Assembly: GCA_045606685.1 (NCBI GenBank)
Contig: JAZUSJ010000157.1
Location: 1-5,472, forward strand
Length of the DNA stretch: 5,472 nt
Direction of reading: 5' to 3'
From: SVQP01 sp045606685
Lineage (GTDB): Bacteria; Bacillota; Clostridia; Oscillospirales; CAG-272
Shown here piece by piece: positions 1-5,448 of the stretch. The position numbers were made by a program, and so were the translations under genes. The notes below the pieces were generated by a model. It did not search any database and had not been told where the DNA came from. It was given only the letters and a program-made list of their open reading frames with translations. Each line of letters starts with the position of its first letter. The first letter of the stretch is position 1.

Positions 1-1
1 C

Positions 2-616
2 AAGGGCACTCAGCTCCAGGACAAGATCGACGTTGTATTCGACGCTTCCGCTGGTGCACAGTGGGCAGAAGCATTCCGTTCCGGTGCAACTCAGATCGGT
101 TTCGGTTACGGCTTCTCCGGTAACGCATTCAACCCCTTCGACATCATCGGCGCATTCGTTAACCCCGATGACTCCCTGAACTACCACATGTACTGGGATA
201 CCAGCTCCATTCCTATGACTCTGACCATGCCCGCAGGCGACTACGAGGGCGCTGGTCAGGAGATCACCATGAGCATCCAGAACTGGTACTACTGCCTGAA
301 CGGTCTGGCAGCTTCCGAGGAACAGGAAAAGACCTACAACTGGGGCGACGGTTTTGCTCCCACCGAAGCAAGACTGATGATCCTCTCCGCTCTGGAAGAG
401 GTTACCATTAAGGAGTCTCGTTCCGTTATGCTGATCGCTGACGGCGGCGGATCCTTCCTGGGCGCTAAGTTCTCTTACTTCTCTGAGGACGAGCACACCT
501 TCATGGGCTTCGGCGGCCTGAGATACATCGAGGTTAACTACACCGATGAAGAATGGACCGCATTCGTTGCTGCTAACGGTAACGACCTCTCCGCCGAGTA
601 CAAGAAGTCTGAGTAA
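2..616 (+). CDS. Extracytoplasmic substrate-binding protein of an Opp/Dpp ABC importer, C-terminal part (5' end outside window)
   Basis: The reading frame is open from base 2 to a TAA at 614-616, giving 204 residues with no start in view that fits; the ATG at 188 is internal. The product is the C-terminal part of what is most likely a family-5 (SBP_bac_5, OppA/DppA-like) solute-binding protein, which would capture peptides or similar ligands outside the cell and deliver them to the permeases encoded downstream. Support is mainly context, as it lies directly upstream of oppB-, oppC- and oppD-like genes. Supporting traits are the high content of Gly, Asn and aromatic residues, no membrane segment, and the acidic composition typical of secreted binding proteins. 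The N-terminal signal or lipobox cannot be seen. The residues around IGFGYGFSGNAFNPFD and the tail ending in EYKKSE do not give me a specific ligand. A 370-bp spacer rich in hairpins separates it from the permease genes. Being an extracytoplasmic protein is likely; the exact family is inferred. Confidence 0.75.
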   Translation, partial: KGTQLQDKIDVVFDASAGAQWAEAFRSGATQIGFGYGFSGNAFNPFDIIGAFVNPDDSLNYHMYWDTSSIPMTLTMPAGDYEGAGQEITMSIQNWYYCLNGLAASEEQEKTYNWGDGFAPTEARLMILSALEEVTIKESRSVMLIADGGGSFLGAKFSYFSEDEHTFMGFGGLRYIEVNYTDEEWTAFVAANGNDLSAEYKKSE

Positions 617-626
617 TTCAGAAAAC

Positions 627-649
627 GATTTAATAAGATTTATTAAGTC
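627..649. repeat. AT-rich palindrome just after the binding-protein stop codon
   Basis: TTAATAA (630-636) and TTATTAA (640-646) are perfect inverted repeats around the three bases GAT. The pairing extends outward through a T-G wobble (629/647) and two more pairs (628/648, 627/649). It starts 10 bp after the stop of the binding-protein gene. It could be a weak RNA hairpin, part of the 3' end processing or stability structure with the GC stem that follows, or a DNA operator. Position after a stop codon favours an RNA role, but AT-rich palindromes of this size also occur by chance. Confidence 0.4.
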
Positions 650-658
650 ATAAAAGAG

Positions 659-687
659 GCGGTGGGCGAACTCCTTTCGCCCACCGC
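659..687 (+). terminator. Strong GC-rich stem-loop after the binding-protein gene (partial terminator or mRNA stabiliser)
   Basis: GCGGTGGGCGAA (659-670) and TTCGCCCACCGC (676-687) pair perfectly over 12 bp around the 5-base loop CTCCT. On the + strand the following bases (TGATTTCGCCTTTA) are only moderately T-rich, so this is not a textbook rho-independent terminator. On the - strand the stem is followed by CTCTTTTA, so it might work in both directions. Between an ABC binding-protein gene and its permease genes, such a stem usually lets only some transcripts continue and protects the upstream message, raising binding-protein output. That role is inferred from operons of this type. Confidence 0.6.
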
Positions 688-703
688 TGATTTCGCCTTT
701 ATC

Positions 704-722
704 GTGCTGTGAAAAACGGCAC
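704..722 (+). repeat. Short stem-loop in the spacer
   Basis: GTGCTGT (704-710) pairs with ACGGCAC (716-722) over 7 bp with one T-G wobble, around the loop GAAAA. An alternative 5-bp pairing (CTGTG 707-711 with CACAG 720-724) overlaps it. There is no T-run after it, so it is not a terminator on the + strand. Its function is unknown; it may be part of a larger folded leader together with the inverted repeat that follows. Confidence 0.35.
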
Positions 723-731
723 AGAATACGC

Positions 732-820
732 GCTATAGCCGAAGAGAGACGAACTTGCGCCAACTTCGGCGAGTGAATTTCCCTGTATTTTTGAAGAGCT
801 CGCCTCTCTTTAGCTATATC
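732..820. repeat. Long imperfect inverted repeat with alternative internal pairings
   Basis: The arms 732-755 and 797-820 face each other over 24 positions, with 19 Watson-Crick pairs, one G-U (741/811) and four mismatches (733/819, 740/812, 749/803, 753/799). The segment between them can compete for both arms: GCCGAAG (738-744) is a perfect match to CTTCGGC (764-770), and GGCGAG (768-773) is a perfect match to CTCGCC (799-804). The region can therefore fold in three ways that partly exclude each other, as seen in attenuators and other RNA switches. It could equally be a small palindromic intergenic repeat or MITE-like remnant. No coding capacity or target-site duplication is evident. I do not recognise it as a known riboswitch or T-box; no T-box bulge motif was seen. 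Confidence 0.5.
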
Positions 821-898
821 AAAAAAGCGGCACTGAGCTGCAAAAAAACGCTACCTAAATATTCACGCTCGCGCGCGTAGATCTTATTTGCGCGCACC

Positions 899-946
899 CC
901 TTGCCGATATCCCGCGGAGTCAAGGCTTCGGGAAGGGAAGGCAAGG
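899..946 (+). repeat. Inverted repeat in the oppB leader
   Basis: CCTTGCC (899-905) pairs perfectly with GGCAAGG (940-946), and its first five bases can instead pair with CAAGG at 921-925. The structure ends 26 bp before the oppB ribosome binding site, so the two foldings are mutually exclusive but neither covers the site itself. A regulatory role is possible but unproven; 7-bp repeats can occur by chance. Confidence 0.3.
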
Positions 947-972
947 ATCTGACTTCGCAAAAAACAAAAACA

Positions 973-978
973 GAGGAG
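973..978 (+). promoter_or_regulatory. Ribosome binding site that sets the oppB start
   Basis: GAGGAG (973-978, within AGAGGAGAG) is 8 bases before the ATG at 987. This decides the start: an open frame runs upstream to a TTG at 888, but the 33 extra residues it would add are not membrane-like and have no ribosome binding site. The ATG at 987 begins the N-terminus normal for OppB, a short basic stretch followed at once by membrane segment 1. A second ATG at 993 is too close to be separated by sequence alone. Confidence 0.85.
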
Positions 979-986
979 AGATACCT

Positions 987-1994
987 ATGTATATGTTTAA
1001 ATATGTGACCAAGCGTCTGGGCTTGATGCTGTTTACATTCGTCATCATCTTCACGATGTGCTTTGTACTCATCAAGCTGCTGCCCATTCCCACGAATGCG
1101 CTTCCCGGACAGGATCCCATAGTCGTCATGAAGACGCTGGAGGGCAGAGGCTGGATCACCAATATCCAAGAGGGCACCAACGGTGTCTGGACCTACGATA
1201 GAGTGCCGATCCTGATTCAGTACGGTAACTATATCAAAAGAATCGTCACCGAGGCTGACTTCGGTATCGCCACTACCTACGGTGAATATCTGAACATGGA
1301 CCTTTGGGAGGTATTTACAGACCATCTTCCTCCCACAATCCTGATCAATATCTATTCCACACTGATCGGTGTTCCGATCGGTTTGGGCTTGGGCATCCTG
1401 GCCGCGCTCAAAAAGAACAAGTGGCAGGACCAGGTCATCAACATTTTCATCATTTTGTTGATCTCGGTACCCTCCATCGTTCTGGCCTTGATGCTGCAGT
1501 ACGTATTCTGCTTCAAGCTGGGCTGGTTCCCGCTGTCCATGTTGACAAGTGACCAGTACTTCTCGTGGCCGGTATTCCATTCCATGCTGCCTGCAGTATT
1601 TGCTCTTTGCCTGGGCTCTATTGCGGGATACGCACGTTACACCCGCGCAGAGCTTTCCGAGGTTCTGACCGGTGAGTTCATGCTGCTGGCAAGAACCAAG
1701 GGTCTGACCAAGCATCAGGCGATCTTCCGCCATGCAATGCGTAACTCCATGGTCGTTATTTTCCCCTCTATCCTCTCTGAGTTTGTCGGCGTTCTTTCGG
1801 GCTCGCTGATCATTGAGCAGATGTTTGGCATCAACGGCGTCGGTGGTCTGTATTTGGGCGCAATTACTGCAAAAGACTACGATTTCTTCATGCTTCTGTC
1901 CGGCTTCTATACGCTGGTCGGTCTGACTGCAGGTATCGTAATCGACATCAGCTATGGATTTATCGATCCGAGAATCAGAATGGGGGCGAAGTAA
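987..1994 (+). CDS. oppB: OppB/DppB-type ABC transporter permease
   Basis: This 335-residue inner-membrane permease would form half of the translocation channel of a peptide-type importer. It has the usual family length and layout. The N-terminus (YMFKYVTKRLGLM) leads into membrane segment 1 (about 11-32). An external loop with the conserved DFG (91-93) follows, then membrane segments at about 114-139, 149-180 and 196-216. The cytoplasmic EAA coupling loop is at about 230-255, with the typical LARTKGL core and RHAMRNS end. Two more segments follow at about 257-278 and 299-323, and the end DPRIRMG is close to the family's usual DPR(I/L)R tail. The EAA loop should dock on an OppD/OppF-type ATPase. 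The gene ends 1 bp before the next start, so oppC is probably translationally coupled. Ligand specificity (peptide, nickel, glutathione or other) cannot be read from the permease; the symbol marks the family, not a proven substrate. Confidence 0.93.
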   Translation: MYMFKYVTKRLGLMLFTFVIIFTMCFVLIKLLPIPTNALPGQDPIVVMKTLEGRGWITNIQEGTNGVWTYDRVPILIQYGNYIKRIVTEADFGIATTYGEYLNMDLWEVFTDHLPPTILINIYSTLIGVPIGLGLGILAALKKNKWQDQVINIFIILLISVPSIVLALMLQYVFCFKLGWFPLSMLTSDQYFSWPVFHSMLPAVFALCLGSIAGYARYTRAELSEVLTGEFMLLARTKGLTKHQAIFRHAMRNSMVVIFPSILSEFVGVLSGSLIIEQMFGINGVGGLYLGAITAKDYDFFMLLSGFYTLVGLTAGIVIDISYGFIDPRIRMGAK

Positions 1995-1995
1995 T

Positions 1996-3615
1996 ATGAC
2001 AAATCAATATCAAAACATCCCCGCAGAAAAATTCCAATTTGTCCAGAGAAGCGACATTGGCCATGATAAGAAGTTTGACACAAAGCCTGTCAGCTACTTC
2101 CAGGGCGCATTCCGCCGTTTCTGCAAGAACAAGGGCGCAGTCGTTGGCGGCATTGTCATTTCCTTTTTGATCCTGTTTGCAATCTTTGCACCCTTTTTCA
2201 CACCTTACACCGTTCCTTATTACGATGCAACGTATATGTATACGCCTCCCAGACTTGAGATCTTTGCAAACAGCAATATTGATTTCTGGGATGGATGCAA
2301 GGTTAAGAACGCGAACTACATCACGTACCTCAAGGATGTTGCTCTGATGCAGGAGATCGGTCAGGACGTCATTAAGAACGGTGAGTACACCGTCAGTGAG
2401 GACGGCTCGCTCTACACATACCGCTTCGATGCCTACCACGGCGTTGGCTTTGGTAAGTATAAGATCATTTCTCAGGAAGAGTTTGCGGCTATTCAGCAGT
2501 ATCAGCTCGATACCGGCAGACAGATTCTGTATCCCGTCGTGCCTTTCAGCGACAGAAAGAACATGCAGGAAAAGAACAAGTATGACGCAAACATCTACTA
2601 TGAGGTGGAAAACCTGAAGGCGTCCGTTCTGCGTCCCAAGACCGACAAGGACGGCAACGTCATCCCCAACTACTGGAAGTACACCGAAGAGGATAAGAGC
2701 AGCCTGGTTGCCGACTACAACTCTCTGAGAATTGAGGGTGAGGACGGTGTTCAGGAAAACGGCAAGACCTACTACTACGCTTACGGCCGTAAGGTTGACG
2801 GTGGTATTGAGGTAAGAGCCGAGTACTATGAGTACTATACCTACACGCACACGCAGGTCAAGAAGGATGGCATCAGTGAGCCTAACTTTATTTTCGGTAC
2901 CGACAAGAACGGTAAGGATATTCTGACCTGCCTTGCCAACGGTGCGAGATTCTCCTTTATCTTTGCATCCGTTGTTGCAGCAGTTAACTTTATCGTTGGC
3001 GTCATCTGGGGTTCCATTTCCGGCTATTTCGGCGGCAAGCTCGACCTTGCAATGGAGAGATTCTGCGAAATTCTGGGTTCGGTTCCTTCCATGATCGTCA
3101 TTACGCTTCTTCAGTTCCACCTGGGCGCATTGATCCTGGAGCACGGTTGGTTCCAGCTATCAAATATCCAAAACGTGCTGGTATTGTTCATTGCATTCTT
3201 TGCAACCGGCTGGATCGGCATGGCGGGCACAACCCGTATGCAGTTCTACCGCTTCAAGAACCAGGAGTACGTTCTGGCTGCAAGAACCTTGGGTGCGGGT
3301 GATGCAAGAATCATGTTCAAGCACATCTTCCCCAACGGTATCGGTACCATCGTTACCAGAGTAGCTCTGGCAATCCCGTCCATGATCTACTCTGAAACCA
3401 GCTTGACTTACTTGGGAATTATCAACCTGGACGCCGGCCGCATTACCTCGGTGGGTACTATGATCGCAAAGGGCAAGGATTCTATCACCGCAGGTGCGGC
3501 TTATGCGGCATTCTTCCCCTGCATCTTCTTGGTATTGATGATGCTCAGCTTCAACTTGTTCGGTAACGGTATGAGAGACGCGTTCAACCCGTCGCTCAGA
3601 GGATCGGAGGAGTAA
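1996..3615 (+). CDS. oppC: OppC/DppC-type ABC transporter permease with large extracytoplasmic insertion
   Basis: The 539-residue product is the second channel subunit, but members of the family usually have about 280-350 residues. The start is the ATG at 1996, 1 bp after the oppB stop, with GGGGGCG (1982-1988) as ribosome binding site inside the end of oppB; an in-frame ATG at 1954 lies within oppB and is not needed. The order is: cytoplasmic tail ending in the conserved FRRFCKNKGAVVGG (39-52), membrane segment 1 (about 48-69), then a family-like TPP (83-85). An added domain of roughly 92-295 follows, then the conserved GTDKNGKD (301-308) and GAR (316-318). Further membrane segments lie at about 319-341, 362-382 and 393-413. 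The EAA loop is at 424-447 (EYVLAARTLGAG to FPN), followed by segments at about 452-475 and 505-525 and the family end FNLFGNGMRDAFNP (519-532). The added part has about 24 tyrosines, no evident membrane segment, and by topology lies outside the cell. The core assignment is firm; the function of the insert is unknown. Confidence 0.93.
   Translation: MTNQYQNIPAEKFQFVQRSDIGHDKKFDTKPVSYFQGAFRRFCKNKGAVVGGIVISFLILFAIFAPFFTPYTVPYYDATYMYTPPRLEIFANSNIDFWDGCKVKNANYITYLKDVALMQEIGQDVIKNGEYTVSEDGSLYTYRFDAYHGVGFGKYKIISQEEFAAIQQYQLDTGRQILYPVVPFSDRKNMQEKNKYDANIYYEVENLKASVLRPKTDKDGNVIPNYWKYTEEDKSSLVADYNSLRIEGEDGVQENGKTYYYAYGRKVDGGIEVRAEYYEYYTYTHTQVKKDGISEPNFIFGTDKNGKDILTCLANGARFSFIFASVVAAVNFIVGVIWGSISGYFGGKLDLAMERFCEILGSVPSMIVITLLQFHLGALILEHGWFQLSNIQNVLVLFIAFFATGWIGMAGTTRMQFYRFKNQEYVLAARTLGAGDARIMFKHIFPNGIGTIVTRVALAIPSMIYSETSLTYLGIINLDAGRITSVGTMIAKGKDSITAGAAYAAFFPCIFLVLMMLSFNLFGNGMRDAFNPSLRGSEE
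2269..2880 (+). other. Tyrosine-rich extracytoplasmic insertion in OppC
   Basis: Residues about 92-295 of OppC lie between the TPP element after membrane segment 1 and the conserved GTD element, a stretch that is only a few tens of residues in ordinary OppC. The segment is hydrophilic, has about 24 tyrosines in 204 residues (clusters at 259-263 and 277-283), two Trp and one Cys, and looks like a mixed alpha/beta fold. Because segment 1 normally runs from inside to outside, this domain should face the binding protein outside the cell. I do not recognise the fold. Confidence 0.8.
3606..3612 (+). promoter_or_regulatory. Ribosome binding site of the oppD-like gene
   Basis: GGAGGAG (3606-3612) lies within the last codons of oppC, 6 bases before the ATG at 3619. 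It is close to the anti-Shine-Dalgarno complement, so initiation should be efficient, and its placement inside oppC supports translational coupling. Confidence 0.85.
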
Positions 3616-3618
3616 GAG

Positions 3619-5448
3619 ATGAATAAAGAAGTTAAACTGTCAGTTAATAATTTGAAGGTTTCCTTCCGTACAGACGGCGGCAAGGTGCAGGCTGTACGTG
3701 ATATTTCGTTCGACCTTTATAAGGGCGAAACGCTTGCCATCGTAGGTGAGTCCGGCTCGGGTAAGTCGGTAACCTCCAAGGCAATTATGGGCATTTCCGC
3801 AGTCAATGCGATCTACGAGGGCGGCGAGATCCTGTACGACGGTCAGGGTCTTACCCGTATTCCCGAGGAGGAAATGCACAAGCTGCGCGGTGACAAGATC
3901 GCCATGATCTTCCAGGATCCGCTTTCCTCGCTCAACCCCATCATGCGTATCGGTAAGCAGATCACCGAGGCAATGCTGCTCAAGAACAAGGCAAACCGCA
4001 AGGAAGGCCGCACGACGTTCAACAAAACGCTTGCAATTCTGTCCGATACCATGAAAAAGGCACTTGCCGAGAGTGCAAATTCACGTTTTACCGCTGAGGA
4101 CGTTGATAAGTATATCAAGACGTTCGACAGCTTCAACATTGAGGCCATCAAGCTGGAGAACAGCTATACCGATGCCCGTACGCATACGGAAGAAATGCTC
4201 GCGCTCATTGAAGATTTCCTCTTCATGACCGAGAAGAACCAGCGAATTGACGTGATCGGTGACCTCAATCAGATCTATCGCAAGCTGCTGATGATCCAGG
4301 ATAAGTACTTTACCGCAAAGTTCGGGGGAGTACTCAAGGCACACGGTGCTGCACTGGAGGCAGCCGCTCATAAGGAAAAGAACTCTGTCAATAAGGCAGC
4401 AGGTGAGAAGGCATCGCAAAAGGTTGCAACTGCTGCTTCGGTCGAGGTTCTGCAGGCTCTGAAGCAGACCGCGCAGGATATGATTGAGCAGACTCCTTAC
4501 AATTTCTTCAGAATCGGCTACTACATTTACAAGCACCCCGAGGTTGATCTGAGCAAAATGCCCGCGGAAGAGGCAAACGAACTCGCATATAAGTTCCTGA
4601 TGGAAGACTTTATGAATTCGTTTATCGCGATGGAAAAGATCGCGGTGCAGTATTCCGCACACAAGACGCTGGAGAACAAGAAGATCGCAATCAAGGAGCT
4701 GGAAAAGGCGATTGTCTTCTTTAAGGCAGGCAACTTTACAGTCCAGGATGCGGGTGTTGTTTACAGGGACGTCAGAAGAAGCGTTTCTGCTGCGATCGAT
4801 CCCTTGGCAACCATCAAGGATAACGTCGCGTATACCTTTGGCGGCGCTCTTGAAAGAGAGATCGAGAAGTATTTCTTCTATATCAAGAACAATCCCAAGG
4901 AAGAGGCGCGCTTTGCTAAGCAGACCGCAAAGAGAGAGGCACTGCTTGCTAAGGGCAAGACGGTTGAGTGGAACGTCGTTCCCAAGTCGGTCATCGAGCC
5001 CGAGGTACAGATCGAGACCATCGTATCTGTTCTGTCCCGCGTCATGAACAAGTTCAAGGCAGACGTTGAGGTCGCGGCAAGCGTAGACTTTGACAAGCGC
5101 TGCATTGAGATCATTGATTTCCTCAAGGAAAAGGCTTCCCAGGTCGTTTATAAGCTGACCAAGCGCATCGCAAAGGAAAAGGCTATCAAGCTCATGGAAG
5201 AGGTTGGTATTCCCGAAGCGAGAATGCGTTACCGTCAGTATCCGTTCGAGTTCTCGGGCGGTATGAGACAGCGTATCGTGATTGCGATCGCTCTGTCCGC
5301 AAACCCCGATATTCTGATCTGTGACGAGCCTACCACCGCACTGGACGTAACCATTCAGGCGCAGATCCTCGAGCTGATCAACAAGCTCAAGAGAGAGCGT
5401 AACCTTTCCATTATCTTTATTACGCACGACCTTGAAGTCGGATCGTAG
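3619..5448 (+). CDS. oppD: OppD/DppD-type ABC ATPase with ~385-residue insertion; C-terminus cut short near window end
   Basis: This 609-residue cytoplasmic ATPase would power the importer encoded upstream. All core ABC motifs are visible: Walker A GESGSGKS (43-50), Q-loop FQDPLSSLNP (98-107, Q99), signature FSGGMRQR (545-552), Walker B ILICDE (565-570, with D569 and E570), D-loop ALD (574-576) and H-loop H603 in FITHD. The spacing is abnormal: Q99 to the signature is about 447 residues, against about 55-60 in ordinary OppD. The extra stretch, roughly 131-516 (bases 4009-5166), falls between the family-like LLKNKANRKEG and AKEKAIKLMEEVGIP. It is rich in Lys, Glu and Ala, looks all-helical, has one Trp and one Cys, and matches no domain I know. 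The frame ends at a TAG (5446-5448) right after HDLEVGS, so the last part of the nucleotide-binding domain and the oligo_HPY C-terminal region are missing. Ordinary OppD has about 60-80 more residues. The break may be a real mutation or a sequence error. The oppF partner would be expected beyond the window. Confidence 0.88.
   Translation: MNKEVKLSVNNLKVSFRTDGGKVQAVRDISFDLYKGETLAIVGESGSGKSVTSKAIMGISAVNAIYEGGEILYDGQGLTRIPEEEMHKLRGDKIAMIFQDPLSSLNPIMRIGKQITEAMLLKNKANRKEGRTTFNKTLAILSDTMKKALAESANSRFTAEDVDKYIKTFDSFNIEAIKLENSYTDARTHTEEMLALIEDFLFMTEKNQRIDVIGDLNQIYRKLLMIQDKYFTAKFGGVLKAHGAALEAAAHKEKNSVNKAAGEKASQKVATAASVEVLQALKQTAQDMIEQTPYNFFRIGYYIYKHPEVDLSKMPAEEANELAYKFLMEDFMNSFIAMEKIAVQYSAHKTLENKKIAIKELEKAIVFFKAGNFTVQDAGVVYRDVRRSVSAAIDPLATIKDNVAYTFGGALEREIEKYFFYIKNNPKEEARFAKQTAKREALLAKGKTVEWNVVPKSVIEPEVQIETIVSVLSRVMNKFKADVEVAASVDFDKRCIEIIDFLKEKASQVVYKLTKRIAKEKAIKLMEEVGIPEARMRYRQYPFEFSGGMRQRIVIAIALSANPDILICDEPTTALDVTIQAQILELINKLKRERNLSIIFITHDLEVGS
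4009..5166 (+). other. Domain-sized insertion inside the OppD nucleotide-binding domain
   Basis: Residues about 131-516 of the ATPase interrupt the helical subdomain between the Q-loop and the signature. Both flanks read as normal OppD, and joining LLKNKANRKEG directly to AKEKAIKLMEEVG would restore the family spacing, so the boundaries are clear to within about ten residues. The insert contains long amphipathic runs, an Ala/Lys-rich stretch at about 240-275 (GAALEAAAHKEK, KAAGEKASQKVA), and aromatic clusters such as FFRIGYYIY (296-304) and KYFFYIK (417-423). No membrane segment, zinc site or nucleotide motif is visible. The reading frame and codon usage look continuous with the flanks, arguing against a recent insertion element. 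Confidence 0.8.

Larger units (their letters stand above)
617..986. other. Gene-free spacer between binding-protein and permease genes, dense in inverted repeats
   Basis: This 370-bp stretch holds no convincing gene on either strand. An in-frame upstream extension of oppB from a TTG at 888 is possible on paper, but it has no ribosome binding site. A minus-strand open frame covers 855-1733 but is the antisense shadow of oppB. What the spacer does hold is a series of stem-loop candidates: 627-649 (AT-rich), 659-687 (GC-rich, perfect 12 bp), 704-722, 732-820 (long imperfect) and 899-946, plus a weak one at 827-841. I found no convincing sigma-70 promoter. The best candidate, TTGAAG at 791-796 with CTATAT at 814-819, is poor and lies within the long inverted repeat. 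Confidence 0.7.

Noticed and set aside
791..819. Sigma-70-like promoter TTGAAG / 17 bp / CTATAT
   Set aside because: The -10 is poor, and both boxes lie within or beside an arm of the inverted repeat, so the match is weak evidence.
888..986. Upstream TTG-initiated extension of oppB by 33 residues
   Set aside because: No ribosome binding site precedes it, the added residues do not resemble an OppB N-terminus, and GAGGAG at 973-978 marks the ATG at 987.
617..986. Known riboswitch, T-box or small RNA in the spacer
   Set aside because: No T-box sequence or recognisable riboswitch core was found by eye; only hairpins without a known consensus.
855..1733. Minus-strand open frame of 292 codons across the start of oppB
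   Set aside because: It lies opposite a clear permease gene, its product is a low-hydrophobicity mix with no recognisable domain, and no ribosome binding site was seen. It is a shadow of oppB codon usage.
1975..3144. Minus-strand open frame of 389 codons opposite oppC
   Set aside because: It is fully antisense to the conserved OppC frame, and its Leu/Val-rich product reflects the reverse complement of common oppC codons.
4009..5166. Insertion sequence, intein or group II intron inside oppD
   Set aside because: The frame stays open, there are no terminal inverted repeats, no intein splice motifs or endonuclease motifs, and no reverse transcriptase motifs. The stretch behaves as an added protein domain.
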